The position numbers were made by a program, and so were the translations under genes. This document shows, in pieces, positions 62,975 through 64,000 of a stretch of DNA of 64,000 nucleotides. The notes below the pieces were generated by a model. That model was not told the origin of the DNA, made no database searches, and worked only from the letters and a program-made list of their open reading frames with translations. The stretch comes from Longimicrobiales bacterium (GTDB lineage: Bacteria > Gemmatimonadota > Gemmatimonadetes > Longimicrobiales > Gaopeijiaceae), in the NCBI GenBank assembly GCA_028278645.1, contig JANQDZ010000047.1, forward strand, positions 62,001 to 126,000, given 5' to 3'. Numbering within the stretch: position 1 is the first letter of the stretch; every line of letters starts with the position of its first letter.

Positions 62975-63642
62975 TGTCGGACATCACCCTCATCAACATC
63001 AAGGAAGAGATCCTCTCGGAGAACCGTGAGCTAGCGGCCCGATTGCGCTCCGATCTGGACGAAAAAAGCGTGTTCCTCGTGAACTTCATGTCCTCCCCTG
63101 GCTCGGGAAAAACGAGCCTCATCGTTCGCACGCTGGAGCATCTGAAGGATCAGTTCCAGATGGCGGTCATCGAAGGTGATGTGGATTCGGCCGTGGACGC
63201 AGAGCGGGTGGCTGGCGAGGGCTTCCCTGCGGTTCAAATCAAGACCGGCGGCTCATGCCATCTGACGGCGGCCATGGTGGAAAAGGGCCTGGACGCTCTA
63301 ACGCTGGAGGAAATCGACCTTCTCTTCCTGGAGAACATCGGGAACCTCATTTGCCCGGTGGGATCGGATACCGGCGCTCACCTGAACGTGGCTCTCCTCA
63401 GCATACCGGAAGGGGACGACAAGCCTCTCAAGTACCCCAAGATCTTCCAGACTGCCGACGCGTTCGTCGTGAATAAAACTGACGTCGCCGACTTCTTCGA
63501 TTTTGATGAAGATGCATTCAGAAGGAGGGTAGGGAGGCTGAATCCCGAGGCCCCCATTTTTGGCCTGTCCTGCAAGACCGGAGATGGGGTTGCCCCGTGG
63601 TGTTCCTGGCTCTCTGACAGGGTTGGGGCGAAACGTCCTTAG
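62974..63642 (+). CDS. hypB: HypB GTPase for nickel insertion
   Basis: ATG 62974 overlaps the hypA stop by one base. The 222 residues carry the P-loop [10 protein letters not shown] (Lys46, Thr47), then the switch-like [16 protein letters not shown] and a metal/GTP-linked [13 protein letters not shown], with NKTD as the guanine motif. The N-terminus lacks the poly-His or CxxCGC extension of some HypB, so it is the minimal form. The 3' end overlaps that of the convergent ferredoxin gene by four bases. A hydrogenase is implied but not inside the window. Confidence 0.95.
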   Translation: MSDITLINIKEEILSENRELAARLRSDLDEKSVFLVNFMSSPGSGKTSLIVRTLEHLKDQFQMAVIEGDVDSAVDAERVAGEGFPAVQIKTGGSCHLTAAMVEKGLDALTLEEIDLLFLENIGNLICPVGSDTGAHLNVALLSIPEGDDKPLKYPKIFQTADAFVVNKTDVADFFDFDEDAFRRRVGRLNPEAPIFGLSCKTGDGVAPWCSWLSDRVGAKRP

Positions 63643-64000
63643 ATCTTCATCCCCAGGACCTTCTTCGCGGCCAACTTCGCTGTACCCAGGGGACCATAAC
63701 GCTCTTTCAGGATCTGCATGTAAAGATCGTCCTGGTCCTTGGGAGGTGCCTTGGCGTCCGGTTTTTCCCGGAGCTGGATGGCGCTATCGGGACAGGTGGG
63801 GATACAGAGGCCACACCCGATACACTGCATCACGTCCACCTGAGAAGGGCCGCCATTAAACGAGATGGCGTCCATCTGACACCTGTCTGAACAGTTCCGG
63901 CACTCGGTGCAGAGCTCCTCCTCGATTTCCGCGTAGTAGTTGGCGTCGAAGTACTCCGCCGGCCGGGGCAGTTTCTTGGCGGTGGTGAGAACCGCACAGC
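63639..64000 (-). CDS. 2x[4Fe-4S] ferredoxin-domain protein (partial)
   Basis: The minus frame is open to the right edge, so the N-terminus is missing. It has two cluster motifs: LCTECRNCSDRCQMDAI and QCIGCGLCIPTCPDSAIQL, and a basic C-terminal tail ending in [10 protein letters not shown]. This is a bacterial-type dicluster ferredoxin domain that is part of a larger redox protein. Proximity to hypAB suggests a link with hydrogenase or another Fe-S enzyme. No more can be said. Confidence 0.8.
   Translation of the reverse strand, partial: CAVLTTAKKLPRPAEYFDANYYAEIEEELCTECRNCSDRCQMDAISFNGGPSQVDVMQCIGCGLCIPTCPDSAIQLREKPDAKAPPKDQDDLYMQILKERYGPLGTAKLAAKKVLGMKI

Noticed and set aside
1-64000. tRNA, rRNA, riboswitch or prophage genes
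   Set aside because: I looked for cloverleaf ends, known riboswitch cores and phage structural genes and saw none.

Overview
The window is high-GC (roughly 60 percent), bacterial and without rRNA or tRNA genes. Several families together suggest a Gemmatimonadota-type chromosome: long exported TPR/DUF5107-like and GWxTD-like proteins, six-bladed beta-propeller lipoproteins, a PadR regulator followed by an ADOP-type FtsX permease, S9/M28/TldD-TldE peptidases, and keto-sugar genes with Tat signals. This taxonomic call is an inference from gene content; no phylogenetic marker is present.

Layout. 1-6 kb: a partial ICMT-like methyltransferase, a CGNR zinc-finger regulator, a 1364-residue membrane-spanning BTAD/AAA-ATPase regulator with a periplasmic PD40/Ig/lectin-like sensor half, and a decayed FucP-like sugar transporter. 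6-19 kb is an accessory island. It holds three loci in which a tiny secreted Cys-rich protein (102, 89 and 60 residues; 6, 8 and 6 Cys after the predicted signal peptide) is directly followed by a membrane-anchored thioredoxin-fold protein. A fourth, truncated thioredoxin-fold remnant lies at about 14 kb. Two AraC-like regulators with receiver-like N-termini, two propeller-like lipoproteins, a GWxTD-like exported protein and a carboxypeptidase-regulatory/plug protein are interleaved with these loci. Debris of IS3, IS30 and possibly IS21 elements splits the island. 19-22 kb: an ECF sigma factor with flanking membrane proteins, and an apbE pseudogene carrying two frameshifts.

22-33 kb: penicillin acylase, SGNH hydrolase, a 1165-residue GH-like lipoprotein, a Zn-ribbon membrane protein and a DUF5107-like TPR protein. 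34-46 kb: a NapH/CcoG-like Fe-S membrane protein, TldD (with a Tat-like lipoprotein signal) and TldE, an S9 peptidase, a bacterial GOLPH3 homologue, an M28 peptidase, two translationally coupled ARPP-1-like genes, an exported FWxGEW-repeat protein and TerC. 47-55 kb: a plus-strand cluster that looks like periplasmic keto-glycoside catabolism (TIM-barrel isomerase/epimerase, ApbE, DoxX, two Gfo/Idh/MocA oxidoreductases, an MFS importer, DUF1080). 55-64 kb: PadR plus ADOP permease behind a clear operator, a VOC lipoprotein, a SAM methyltransferase with a Zn-ribbon tail, a YfcC-family carrier, MscL, HypA-HypB, and a partial 2x4Fe-4S protein.

The best candidate for an undescribed system is the repeated Cys-rich peptide plus thioredoxin-fold module at 6-19 kb. 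The envelope redox protein probably forms or edits disulfides in the co-encoded peptide. Propeller, plug and AraC-like genes nearby could provide recognition or control. The architecture is read from sequence; the function is inference.
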